From Methylotenera_A sp040079935 (lineage in GTDB: Bacteria; Pseudomonadota; Gammaproteobacteria; Burkholderiales; Methylophilaceae), in assembly GCA_040079935.1 (NCBI GenBank), contig JBEBJI010000028.1:1-23832 (forward strand): 23,832 nt of DNA, in the 5' to 3' direction. Below the pieces are notes generated by a model. It had not been told where the DNA came from, made no database searches, and was given only the letters and a program-made list of their open reading frames with translations. Both the position numbers and the translations under genes were made by a program. Below, piece after piece: positions 7,381 through 13,540 of the stretch (positions are counted from its first letter, which is position 1; each line of letters starts with the position of its first letter).

Positions 7381-7870
7381 GATTTATTTGACCAAGTCCA
7401 TGGCACCAAATACTGTTAATCGCTGGTAAGCGTTTGGCTTCACGGGCAAGGTTGATGGGATGCTCAAACAACAACATTTGAATTTCGTTAGTAAAACTTG
7501 CCCATTTGATTGCGCCATCGCCTATGGGCTGATATGCGCCAATGTCTTTATTGATTGAGGTTTCTGGCGCGGTTGTTTGAATATTTGGATTTTGTTCTAA
7601 ACGTAAAAACCATTGTTTTTCATGCCAAAAAAACTGTATTTTATCTGCCTCAAAGTGCTTATTCAGCGCGGCTGTCAGGACGTCAATTTCATCGCTTTGT
7701 AAAGGTAGCGGAACAGGTTCTGCGAGGCTAAAACTATCACGCTGCAACACCAAATGCACTGGCGCCGCATAGAACCAAAAGGCGCTGCCTGTCTCATTTC
7801 CAGCTTGTTGCCACACAATAGCAGCATTTGGTTTTTTGAGCTGGAATAAACTTTTAAGAAAGGCGAACAT
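7370..7870 (-). CDS. Short RpfE-like protein upstream of recJ
   Basis: A 166-residue soluble protein that I recognise as the core of the RpfE-type family found next to recJ in many beta- and gammaproteobacteria (sometimes labelled phosphoglycerate-mutase-like). Diagnostic segments are APVHLVLQRDSFSLAEP (36-52), LTAALNKHF (65-73), WHEKQWFLRL (82-91), and NEIQMLLFEHPINLAREAKRLPAINSIW (about 128-155). From memory family members are over 300 residues; here about 100 N-terminal residues and everything after the NSxW motif are missing. No frameshift is evident: the frame simply ends inside the recJ start (11-nt overlap). The function of the family is unknown. A single gene pair with recJ is likely. 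Confidence 0.7.
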   Translation of the reverse strand: MFAFLKSLFQLKKPNAAIVWQQAGNETGSAFWFYAAPVHLVLQRDSFSLAEPVPLPLQSDEIDVLTAALNKHFEADKIQFFWHEKQWFLRLEQNPNIQTTAPETSINKDIGAYQPIGDGAIKWASFTNEIQMLLFEHPINLAREAKRLPAINSIWCHGLGQINHAN

Positions 7871-7961
7871 GGCGCTATTTTAGCATTGAAGTACGCAACT
7901 ACACCCTGCAAATAAATTTCTCAAAACCACTCTAAAACCTTTTAATAATCTTCAACAAACA

Positions 7962-8016
7962 AATTTAGCTAAGGCTGCAGTATCGCTTTACAGATGCATC
8001 AGCCTTGGCTTAAATT
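7962..8016 (-). terminator. Inverted repeat downstream of the alpha/beta hydrolase gene, possible terminator
   Basis: AGCTAAGGCTG (7967-7977) pairs with CAGCCTTGGCT (8000-8010) over 11 bp with one G-T wobble, and AATTT/AAATT extends it by 5 bp after a single bulge at 8011; the loop is 22 nt. It starts 11 nt past the hydrolase stop. The tail on the minus strand is only moderately T-rich, so a terminator or transcript-end stabiliser is inferred. Confidence 0.5.
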
Positions 8017-8026
8017 GTCAGCTTGA

Positions 8027-8932
8027 CTAGTGAGTTAAGAAATAATTTGCAGTATTCACAAATGAATCGTGATACTGGAAAATCGAGCCATGATTAGAGT
8101 CAGGGAAAAGCACCAATTGGGCATTTTTAAGTTGTTTATACATGGTGATAGAGCCTTCTGTATTTAACATTGTGTCATTGCTACCAGTAACAACTAATAC
8201 TGGTTGGTTAATCAATTTCAACGTTTTGTACTCGGGGTCAGGTGTGCTAGTCCAAACTATCAATGCTTTACCATGTGCATCTGCGATAGCCTTACCACTC
8301 TCAGGGTCACGATCTTTAGTTCTTGCATAGACTCTTGATAAGAATTCTCCACCTGCTTTTTTTCCTACATCTGTTTGGCTGAAAAATAAATAATCGCGTG
8401 GATCAGGTGCATTCTCCCTTGAAAATGCTTCGCCAAGCACCTTCATTAAATCGTTGCCGCCACCTTGGTAAGTAGTTCCTGCAAGAATTACTTTATGCAC
8501 TAATTCAGGATGTTGAGCAGCTAGCTCTTGTGCGATAAAACCGCCCATAGAAAATCCGAGCAAATCGACTTGTTTATAGCCTAACGCTTGAATAAATGCA
8601 TAAGCATCACTTGTCATTTGCTCAATGTTATCTGCGACTACGCCATTCGTAGCGCCAACGCCTCTATTATTAAATACTATAACTAGACGCGTTTTTGCTA
8701 ACGCATTGATGACGGCAGGATCCCATGAATCCATCGTGCCGGTAAAGTGCTGAAGAAATATTAACGGAGTACCTGATTCAGGCCCTATCGCACGATAAGA
8801 AAATTTAACGCCATTGGCTTCTATGTGTTTGGTTGGTGCTGTTTCTAATTTTCCGATAGCACTCGCCACAGATGGTTCGACAATGGAAAATGTTGCTGCT
8901 AATAACAATAATTTTTTCAGATGCTTATTCAT
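8027..8932 (-). CDS. Exported alpha/beta-fold hydrolase
   Basis: A 301-residue alpha/beta hydrolase with an N-terminal signal sequence (residues 1-25, hydrophobic LLLLAATFSIVEPSVASA). The catalytic triad is complete: nucleophile Ser128 in the elbow GFSMGG, Asp253 in TGSNDTM, and His281 in SNHGSIFQ. The oxyanion region reads LQHFTGTMDSW (60-70) and FNNRGVG follows at 87-93. The fold resembles non-haem peroxidase/esterase members; the substrate is unknown. GGAA lies 9-10 nt before the ATG. It is transcribed away from a TetR regulator, with palindromic sites between the two, so that regulator probably controls it. Confidence 0.88.
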   Translation of the reverse strand: MNKHLKKLLLLAATFSIVEPSVASAIGKLETAPTKHIEANGVKFSYRAIGPESGTPLIFLQHFTGTMDSWDPAVINALAKTRLVIVFNNRGVGATNGVVADNIEQMTSDAYAFIQALGYKQVDLLGFSMGGFIAQELAAQHPELVHKVILAGTTYQGGGNDLMKVLGEAFSRENAPDPRDYLFFSQTDVGKKAGGEFLSRVYARTKDRDPESGKAIADAHGKALIVWTSTPDPEYKTLKLINQPVLVVTGSNDTMLNTEGSITMYKQLKNAQLVLFPDSNHGSIFQYHDSFVNTANYFLTH

Positions 8933-8977
8933 GATAAATATTCCTGTGTGTGATTAAATAGTATTGATTTTACTGCC

Positions 8978-8997
8978 CGTTTAATAATTATGTAACG
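8978..8997. promoter_or_regulatory. Imperfect palindrome near the hydrolase promoter
   Basis: CGTTTAATAATTATGTAACG is a 20-bp dyad with 16 of 20 positions symmetric (CGTT/AACG ends, ATAATTAT core). It lies 46-65 nt upstream of the hydrolase ATG, in the likely -35 zone, so it could be an operator for the adjacent TetR protein. It does not closely match the other palindrome at 9048-9059. Confidence 0.3.
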
Positions 8998-9034
8998 AAC
9001 GGTAAACAAATATTAATCTTATAATAATCAGCTG

Positions 9035-9063
9035 TCAACAATTTATTTACCATATGGTACAAT
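9035..9063 (+). promoter_or_regulatory. Promoter and 12-bp palindromic operator of the tetR gene
   Basis: TACCATATGGTA (9048-9059) is a perfect 12-bp palindrome. It overlaps a -10-like TACAAT (9058-9063), with TCAACA (9035-9040) 17 bp upstream as a weak -35, about 33 nt before the tetR start codon. This is the expected place for autorepression by a TetR dimer. Confidence 0.5.
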
Positions 9064-9095
9064 AATAATATTAAAGTTAGAATATCAAGGTGCTT

Positions 9096-9704
9096 ATGAA
9101 CACTGCAATATTAAAAAGACCGCGCGGTCGACCAACAAATTTCGACCATGAAGAAGCGCTTGAAAAAGCGCTACAAGTATTTTGGGCGCACGGATATGAA
9201 GGGGCTTCAATGTCAGAACTAACCGAAGCGCTTGGTATTAATAAACCGAGTATTTACGCAGCTTTCGGTAATAAAGAAGAGCTATTTCGTAAAGCACTGG
9301 CACGATATACAACAGGTCCCGCCGCTTTTGTGGGTGAAGCGATGAAAGAACCAAGTGCAAGGTTAGTAGTTGAAAAATTTTTGATGCGAGCAGTTGATTT
9401 TTTTAGTGATAAAAGTACGCCGAGCGGCTGTATGATAGTGCAGGGCGCACTCACTTGTGGTCAAAGTTCAAGTGCAATCCAACAAGAATTGATAACTTAT
9501 AGAAATGGCATTGAAACTATGCTAACTAAGCGTTTTGAACTAGCGAAAACGCAAAGTGATTTGCCGCCAAATTTGAATACAAAACAGCTAGCGAAATATA
9601 TAGCGACTATTCATCAAGGCATGTCGGTGCAAGCCACTAGCGGCGCAACAAGAGAAGAACTGATTGCAATCGTTGAGATAGCGTTGAAAAACTTACCCAT
9701 TTAG
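9096..9704 (+). CDS. TetR/AcrR family transcriptional regulator
   Basis: A 202-residue one-component repressor. The N-terminal helix-turn-helix is canonical: GRPTNFDHEEALEKALQVFWAHGYEGAS, then MSELTEALGINKPSIYAAFGNKEELF (roughly residues 10-65). The ligand-binding half contains Cys in SGCMIVQGALTCGQ (about 110-123), a pattern common in one TetR subgroup. I start at ATG 9096 with AAGG (9087-9090) 5 nt upstream; the GTG at 9090 overlaps that ribosome site. It is divergent from the exported hydrolase and probably represses it and itself through the palindromes between them. The inducer is unknown. A bidirectional terminator follows. Confidence 0.92.
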   Translation: MNTAILKRPRGRPTNFDHEEALEKALQVFWAHGYEGASMSELTEALGINKPSIYAAFGNKEELFRKALARYTTGPAAFVGEAMKEPSARLVVEKFLMRAVDFFSDKSTPSGCMIVQGALTCGQSSSAIQQELITYRNGIETMLTKRFELAKTQSDLPPNLNTKQLAKYIATIHQGMSVQATSGATREELIAIVEIALKNLPI

Positions 9705-9738
9705 TGACTATTTTTTGTATTGATAAATAACGCCCAGT

Positions 9739-9765
9739 AAAAAAGCCGCCTTTTGGGCGGCCTTT
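9739..9765. terminator. Bidirectional rho-independent terminator
   Basis: GCCGCC (9745-9750) and GGCGGC (9756-9761) form a GC hairpin with a TTTTG loop. Six A's precede it and CTTT follows, giving a perfect T tract for the minus-strand glycine-zipper gene and a weaker one for tetR. It lies between the two convergent genes. Confidence 0.88.
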
Positions 9766-9808
9766 CTACTTACTTAACTAACTTTAACCTAGGGAGCTAA
9801 AATTAAAG

Positions 9809-10429
9809 TTACCAGTAATTGCGGTCGTTACGTTTACCATGACCGTATTTGTGACCACGGCCTCTGTATTCATCGTGACCTTGGCTATAATTCACTTGCG
9901 TCACATAACCGTTAGGCCTTACTTGCACGTGCACAGGTATAAAACGACCTGGGTCATTATTCGTCACGGTTGAATATTGGCGACCATTGTATTCATAGTT
10001 CACCAAATAACCCGCAGGTACTTGGCTCCAATTATCCACAGTCACACAACTCTCCACTGGGCGCGATTCCACACGCTCACGACCACGATTATCACGGCCA
10101 TTGTTATCGTAACGATCACCCATAATGGCACCTAAACCAGCACCAAGGGCTGCCGTTGCAATACGACCATTACCACCACCAAAGCGGCTACCAATTAAGC
10201 CACCCGCAACACCGCCAACAATGGCACCTGTGTTAGAGCGCTGTGGCGCTTCGTAATAACTTTCACGCACATATTCTGTACGACATTCTTGGCGTGGCGT
10301 ATTTACACGCTCAAATTGTGGTGTTACCGAAATAACACGTGCGCGGTCTTCATAATTATCATCATGGCCTGCTAACGCGGGCACTGATACTGTCGCAGCA
10401 ATTAAACCAATTAATAATGTTTGACGCAT
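9809..10429 (-). CDS. Glycine-zipper periplasmic or outer-membrane protein
   Basis: A 206-residue exported protein. The signal peptide is MRQTLLIGLIAATVSVPALA with cleavage before GHDD. The middle holds a glycine-zipper 2TM region, NTGAIVGGVAGGLIGSRFGGG then TAALGAGLGAIMGD (about residues 67-105), as in the 17-kDa surface antigen family. The C-terminal half has VESCVTVDNW, VNYEYNGRQYSTVTNNDPG and a basic, His/Gly/Arg-rich tail (RGRGHKYGHGKRNDRNYW). Two cysteines (in RQEC and ESC) may form a disulfide. I start at ATG 10429 because GAGGAGA lies 8 nt upstream; the ATG at 10444 overlaps that ribosome site. Function is unknown; an envelope-associated role is inferred. Confidence 0.85.
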   Translation of the reverse strand: MRQTLLIGLIAATVSVPALAGHDDNYEDRARVISVTPQFERVNTPRQECRTEYVRESYYEAPQRSNTGAIVGGVAGGLIGSRFGGGNGRIATAALGAGLGAIMGDRYDNNGRDNRGRERVESRPVESCVTVDNWSQVPAGYLVNYEYNGRQYSTVTNNDPGRFIPVHVQVRPNGYVTQVNYSQGHDEYRGRGHKYGHGKRNDRNYW

Positions 10430-10592
10430 TTTAAATCTCCTCATTTACCTACCCTTTTTACCTTCCCAACAAAATGTCGGCTTAAAGTATGGTGCAGATG
10501 AGCAAATAACGGAGCAACTATTTATTAGACGACAGAAATTTGCAGATTAATGATTTTCATTAGATATGATTTAAATTCACATTAAAAATAGC

Positions 10593-10631
10593 ATGTCCTA
10601 CAAACCAATATCCATGCGGGTTGTAGAGCAT
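10593..10631 (+). repeat. 39-nt hairpin repeat, copy 1
   Basis: The element folds as CTAC-AACC / GGTTGTAG (10598-10606 with 10619-10626, one bulged A) around the 12-nt loop AATATCCATGCG; an outer ATG/CAT pair adds to the stem. By hand count it matches copy 2 at 31 of 39 positions, and the change at stem positions 8/32 is compensatory (A-T here, G-C there). It is intergenic. Confidence 0.65.
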
Positions 10632-10659
10632 ATAATTATCATGTGGCGATAGATTTTAC

Positions 10660-10726
10660 ACTGTGTGACTTATCTTCCCCACTGTGTGACTTGAGTTACT
10701 GTGCGCAGTTTTTAAGCGCCTATACT
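10660..10726 (+). promoter_or_regulatory. Direct repeats and -10 box upstream of the pentapeptide gene
   Basis: ACTGTGTGACTT occurs identically at 10660-10671 and 10681-10692, exactly 21 bp (two helical turns) apart, and a shorter copy ACTGTG begins at 10698. A good -10, TATACT, is at 10721-10726, but no -35 lies at the right spacing. The repeats would sit near -68, -47 and -32 relative to a start at about 10733, as expected for an activator-dependent promoter. Confidence 0.55.
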
Positions 10727-10736
10727 TGCGCCATCT

Positions 10737-10750
10737 GCTACAAAAGTAGC
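10737..10750 (+). other. Short hairpin near the 5' end of the pentapeptide mRNA
   Basis: GCTAC-AAAA-GTAGC is a perfect 5-bp stem followed by AAGTTTTTA. If transcription starts at about 10733 the hairpin is only some 4 nt from the 5' end, the position of known mRNA-stabilising leader hairpins. It is too close to the start to act as a useful terminator. Confidence 0.4.
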
Positions 10751-10772
10751 AAGTTTTTATTGGAGATTCACC

Positions 10773-11843
10773 ATGAAAAGTTTAAAAGTTTTATTCGCCG
10801 CCACTACTTTATTATTTAGTAGCATGGTGTTTGCAGGCGAGTTCGGCGACCACTGTACTACAGGATTATCTAAAGGTGCTTTTATTCAAACTAAATGCGA
10901 TATTAACGAAGTATTTAACGGCAAAACCTATTGCTTTGGCTCTGAAATCGCGCGCGATTCATTTTTATTCGACCCGCAAGCCACGATTGATAAGGCTGCC
11001 GCATTTTACGTAAAAAACAAACCTGCGACTGCTGGTACAGATCGTGTAAAAATCAGCCAAGCCGATGCGCTGGCGCAAATTAATAGCAAAACCTGCGATT
11101 TAAGCAACAAAGACGCGGGTTATTTAATTTTTAATGGTTTGGATTTAAGTCATTGTAATATGCAAAATGTTGGCTTTTTTGGCGCAGAGTTGATGGGCGC
11201 TAAATTAGTTGGTGCGAATATGCAAGGCGCATATTTAAACTTAGCGCGTATAGAAAATGCAGATTTCACCAATGCCAATTTGACTGACGCCATTATCTTT
11301 CAGGCGATTTTTGACAAAGCCAATTTTCATGGTGCCAATCTCACCAACGCGCGCATGATAGGAACGCTGGGCAATGTTGATATGGCCAATGCAACTATTA
11401 AAAACGGGAAGTTTGGCTTAGATATTGGCAACCAGCCAATGGGTGCGATGCGTTTTGATGCAATTGGCGGCAGATTTGCCAACACCAATTTTGAAGGTGC
11501 AGATATAAATCGCAGCAACTTCAGATTTGCAGATTTACGCGGCGCTAACTTGCGCAACACTGATTTATTCCGCGCCGATTTCAGCAAAGCCGATTTAACT
11601 GGCGCCGATATTACTGGCGCAAAAATGGGCGAAGCGGTGCTGGATGGCACGATAATGACTGACGTAAAAGGCTTAGAAGCGATTAAAGGTTATGACGAAG
11701 CGAAAGGCAAATGTGTGAATTGCACGGTAGTTGCCATAAAGCCAGAAACTAAGGCAACTGGCATGAATAAAGTCGCCGAGCTTGATTTAATGACTGCTGA
11801 AAACCCAGCTAAAAGCTTTTGTAGACAAGGTGCGAGATTTTAA
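10773..11843 (+). CDS. Secreted YHS-like / pentapeptide-repeat protein
   Basis: A 356-residue exported protein. Signal peptide MKSLKVLFAATTLLFSSMVFA, cleavage before GEF. Residues about 45-82 (FNGKTYCFGSEIARDSFLFDP...AAAFY) resemble a YHS domain, a small metal-associated fold seen in copper and transport proteins. From about 115 to 295 runs a right-handed beta-helix of A(D/N)LxX pentapeptide repeats (for example GANLTNA, ADLRGANLRNTDL, ADLTGADI), interrupted near 195-235. Mature Cys residues are 28, 42, 54, 108, 128, 314, 317 and 350, with a CVNC pair, so disulfides or metal binding are likely. GGAG lies 7 nt before the ATG. It is a monocistronic unit with its own repeat-bearing promoter and terminator. 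Function unknown; a periplasmic structural or metal-linked role is inferred. Confidence 0.85.
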   Translation: MKSLKVLFAATTLLFSSMVFAGEFGDHCTTGLSKGAFIQTKCDINEVFNGKTYCFGSEIARDSFLFDPQATIDKAAAFYVKNKPATAGTDRVKISQADALAQINSKTCDLSNKDAGYLIFNGLDLSHCNMQNVGFFGAELMGAKLVGANMQGAYLNLARIENADFTNANLTDAIIFQAIFDKANFHGANLTNARMIGTLGNVDMANATIKNGKFGLDIGNQPMGAMRFDAIGGRFANTNFEGADINRSNFRFADLRGANLRNTDLFRADFSKADLTGADITGAKMGEAVLDGTIMTDVKGLEAIKGYDEAKGKCVNCTVVAIKPETKATGMNKVAELDLMTAENPAKSFCRQGARF

Positions 11844-11887
11844 GTGCACTAGGTCCTAGTTAAATCTTTAGCAGGTCCTCTAATTTG

Positions 11888-11921
11888 GCGCGGATAAGTT
11901 TTTATCTTAACCGCGCTTTTT
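11888..11921 (+). terminator. Rho-independent terminator of the pentapeptide gene
   Basis: GCGCGGATAAG (11888-11898) pairs with CTTAACCGCGC (11906-11916) with one mismatch, loop 7 nt, followed by TTTTT and CTTT. It lies 45 nt after the pentapeptide stop and directly before the end of the convergent dioxygenase gene. Confidence 0.9.
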
Positions 11922-11926
11922 CTTTG

Positions 11927-12628
11927 TTAACCCTGCACAATTTCAGGTTCAGGCACACCGCACATACGATTTGCAGGTACTGCAATATCAATCAATTTTG
12001 GTTTTGGTAAGTTTAAATTATTCATTATTGCCACAAACTCATCGAGGGTTTTACCAGCCAAACGTGGATTTATCGCTTTTTCCTGCGCTACCGAGCTGAT
12101 ACGGCGGCCATTGTAATCGTGTCCTGGGTAAATTAGCGTTTCATCGGGCAAAGTAAAAATCCTATTTGCTATACTCTCAAACAAGTCAGCTGCACTTCCG
12201 CCTTGAAAGTCAGTCCGTCCACAACCGTTAATTAATAATGCATCGCCAGTAAAAATACGATCATTCCACAAAAAAGACACGCTGCCTGCCGTGTGCCCAG
12301 GTGTAGCAATCACTTGTATTTTCTGGTCACCTATCATTAACTCGTCCCCATCATTTAGTTGCATATCGGCAACTGCTGCTCCGCACAACTCGCTCACTCC
12401 CGTTTTGACGCCCAGCCGTTGTCTAAGCTTGCCACTAGCCGTGATGTGGTCTGCATGCACATGCGTTTCTAGTGAATATTTTAAGTGTAAGTTATGCTGC
12501 TCAATCATGACAATGTAATCTTCAATATGGTTTGCCACTGGGTCTATGATGACAGCTTCACGCGTATTTTCATCTACCAACAAATAGGTGTAGGTTGAAG
12601 ATTCCGTATCAAACATTTGCTTAAACAT
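11927..12628 (-). CDS. blh: Persulfide dioxygenase (ETHE1-like metallo-beta-lactamase fold)
   Basis: Iron-dependent sulfur dioxygenase that oxidises glutathione persulfide (GSSH) with O2 to sulfite and GSH. The 233 residues keep all ETHE1-type signatures: THVHADHITASG (His56, His58, Asp60, His61), TPGHTAGS (His112), GDALLINGCGRTDFQGG (Asp129 and the family-specific GCGRTD), and YPGHDYNGR (His170), then the INPRLAGKT end. The single mononuclear iron site (two His, one Asp) is expected as in ETHE1. AGGAG is 7 nt upstream of ATG. It is divergent from a BigR/SqrR-type sensor and shares the palindromic operator region, as in known bigR-blh loci. The sulfite it makes could leave via the TauE-like protein encoded across the gap. 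Confidence 0.93.
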   Translation of the reverse strand: MFKQMFDTESSTYTYLLVDENTREAVIIDPVANHIEDYIVMIEQHNLHLKYSLETHVHADHITASGKLRQRLGVKTGVSELCGAAVADMQLNDGDELMIGDQKIQVIATPGHTAGSVSFLWNDRIFTGDALLINGCGRTDFQGGSAADLFESIANRIFTLPDETLIYPGHDYNGRRISSVAQEKAINPRLAGKTLDEFVAIMNNLNLPKPKLIDIAVPANRMCGVPEPEIVQG

Positions 12629-12658
12629 GATAAAACTCCTATAAACTTTAAAATTATG

Positions 12659-12690
12659 TTGAAATATATTATATATTAAAATATAATATA
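12659..12690 (+). promoter_or_regulatory. Promoter plus 26-bp palindromic operator of the persulfide locus
   Basis: TTGAAA (12659-12664), a 17-bp spacer and TATAAT (12682-12687) form a near-consensus sigma-70 promoter for the sensor gene. A perfect palindrome, TATATTATAT-N6-ATATAATATA (12665-12690), covers the spacer and -10. The AT-rich inverted repeat and its location agree with BigR-type operators. It also offers a minus-strand TATAAT (12673-12668) for the dioxygenase gene, so one site could silence both directions. Confidence 0.75.
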
Positions 12691-12717
12691 AGTATATTAA
12701 TTATTTTTGGTAACATA

Positions 12718-13032
12718 ATGACTGAAACGATAGAAATCAATTTCGATAAACTCCGCGCCAAAGCAGATGTAGCCACTAATTTAATGAAAGTAATGGCGAA
12801 TGCAGATCGATTAATGCTGCTTTGCCAACTATCTCAAGGCGAAAAGTCTGTGGGCGAATTGGAAACCATTTTAGATATTAGACAGCCCACGCTATCACAA
12901 CAACTCACCGTTTTACGTGAGTCCGAATTGGTGGCTACTCGCCGTGAAGGTAAAAGCATTTTTTATCGTGTTTCAAGTAAGTCAGCGCTCGCTTTAATGC
13001 AGGTGCTCAGCCAAGAAATCTGTAACTCTTAA
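12718..13032 (+). CDS. bigR: BigR/SqrR-type persulfide-sensing ArsR family repressor
   Basis: A 104-residue winged-helix ArsR-family repressor of the BigR/SqrR/YgaV group. The helix-turn-helix runs GEKSVGELETILDIRQPTLSQQLTVLRESELVATRREGKSIFYRV (about 41-86), with the IRQPTLSQQL recognition helix typical of the group. Cys36 and Cys102 are the only cysteines and are 66 residues apart, the same spacing as the redox pair Cys42/Cys108 of BigR and Cys41/Cys107 of SqrR. These form a disulfide or polysulfide bridge in response to persulfides and release DNA. Metal-site residues of ArsR/SmtB types are not evident. It heads the operon with DUF442, TauE-like and AOX genes and is autoregulated if the palindrome over its promoter is its operator. 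Confidence 0.9.
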   Translation: MTETIEINFDKLRAKADVATNLMKVMANADRLMLLCQLSQGEKSVGELETILDIRQPTLSQQLTVLRESELVATRREGKSIFYRVSSKSALALMQVLSQEICNS

Positions 13033-13045
13033 AAGGAAAAATCAC

Positions 13046-13522
13046 ATGACTATTCAAATTACCAAAATATCCGATGACTTTAGCACTGCACCACAAATTA
13101 ACGTCGAGGATATTGCTGAAATCGCACAATTGGGTTTTAAAACCATTATAAACAATCGTCCAGACAATGAAGGTGGCGCCGAACAACCAACCAGTGCGCA
13201 GCTTAAAGTAGTAGCCGATCAATTAGGTTTAACTTACATTCATATACCAGTTATCCCAAACAACATAGAGCCAAGTCAAATTGAAGCGTTTAGTGCAGCC
13301 TATAATTTAACGACAAAACCTGTTTTAGGCTTTTGCAGAACCGGCAATCGAGCAGGCAATATGTTTAAACTTGCTCAAACAGGCAACTCACAGCAAACTA
13401 CCTCACCCAAAGGATTGGTTGCTTGGTTTAAGAGTAAATGTTTAATCACTCGCTTATGGCGCTGGTATAAAGCCAAATGCCCATTAATGACAGCAACCAA
13501 AGCTTGTTGCAAAAAAAGTTAA
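13046..13522 (+). CDS. DUF442 (TIGR01244-type) sulfurtransferase/phosphatase-like protein with Cys-rich tail
   Basis: Residues 1-112 are a DUF442 domain: the start ITKISDDFSTAPQINVEDI, IINNRPDNEGGAEQPT (35-50), GLTYIHIPV, and the active-site loop GFCRTGNRAG with Cys97 and Arg102 (CX4R). In Xylella and Agrobacterium BLH proteins this domain is fused to the persulfide dioxygenase and is linked to sulfur transfer; here the two are separate genes on opposite strands. Residues 120-158 form an unusual basic tail with Trp127, Trp138, Trp140 and four cysteines (132, 145, 154, 155), which I do not recognise. AAGGA is about 9 nt before the ATG; it begins 13 nt after the sensor stop and is co-transcribed with it. 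Confidence 0.82.
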   Translation: MTIQITKISDDFSTAPQINVEDIAEIAQLGFKTIINNRPDNEGGAEQPTSAQLKVVADQLGLTYIHIPVIPNNIEPSQIEAFSAAYNLTTKPVLGFCRTGNRAGNMFKLAQTGNSQQTTSPKGLVAWFKSKCLITRLWRWYKAKCPLMTATKACCKKS

Positions 13523-13540
13523 GGCTATTTAAAAAATAAC

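Larger units (their letters stand above)
10430..10772. other. Longest non-coding stretch: divergent promoter region with repeats
   Basis: About 340 bp with no credible gene between the divergent glycine-zipper and pentapeptide genes. It contains, in order: the minus-strand ribosome site, an AT-rich part (10500-10590), one copy of the 39-nt hairpin repeat (10593-10631), three direct repeats (10660-10705), a -10 box (10721-10726) and a short hairpin in the presumed leader (10737-10750). Confidence 0.8.

Noticed and set aside
7675..7911. 78-codon frame starting upstream of the RpfE-like gene
   Set aside because: Alternative frame inside the RpfE-like coding region; composition has no protein-family features.
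10430..10444. Upstream ATG for the glycine-zipper protein
   Set aside because: It overlaps the GAGGAGA ribosome site that serves ATG 10429, and would put MRRFK before a typical signal peptide.
10737..10760. Terminator before the pentapeptide gene
   Set aside because: The hairpin is only 5 bp and begins a few bases from the likely transcript start, between promoter and start codon; a leader hairpin is more likely.
13046..13522. Frameshift in the DUF442 gene generating the odd Cys-rich tail
   Set aside because: The expected domain is complete through CRTGNRAG, the tail keeps normal codon use, and no other frame downstream continues the family; left as a real extension.
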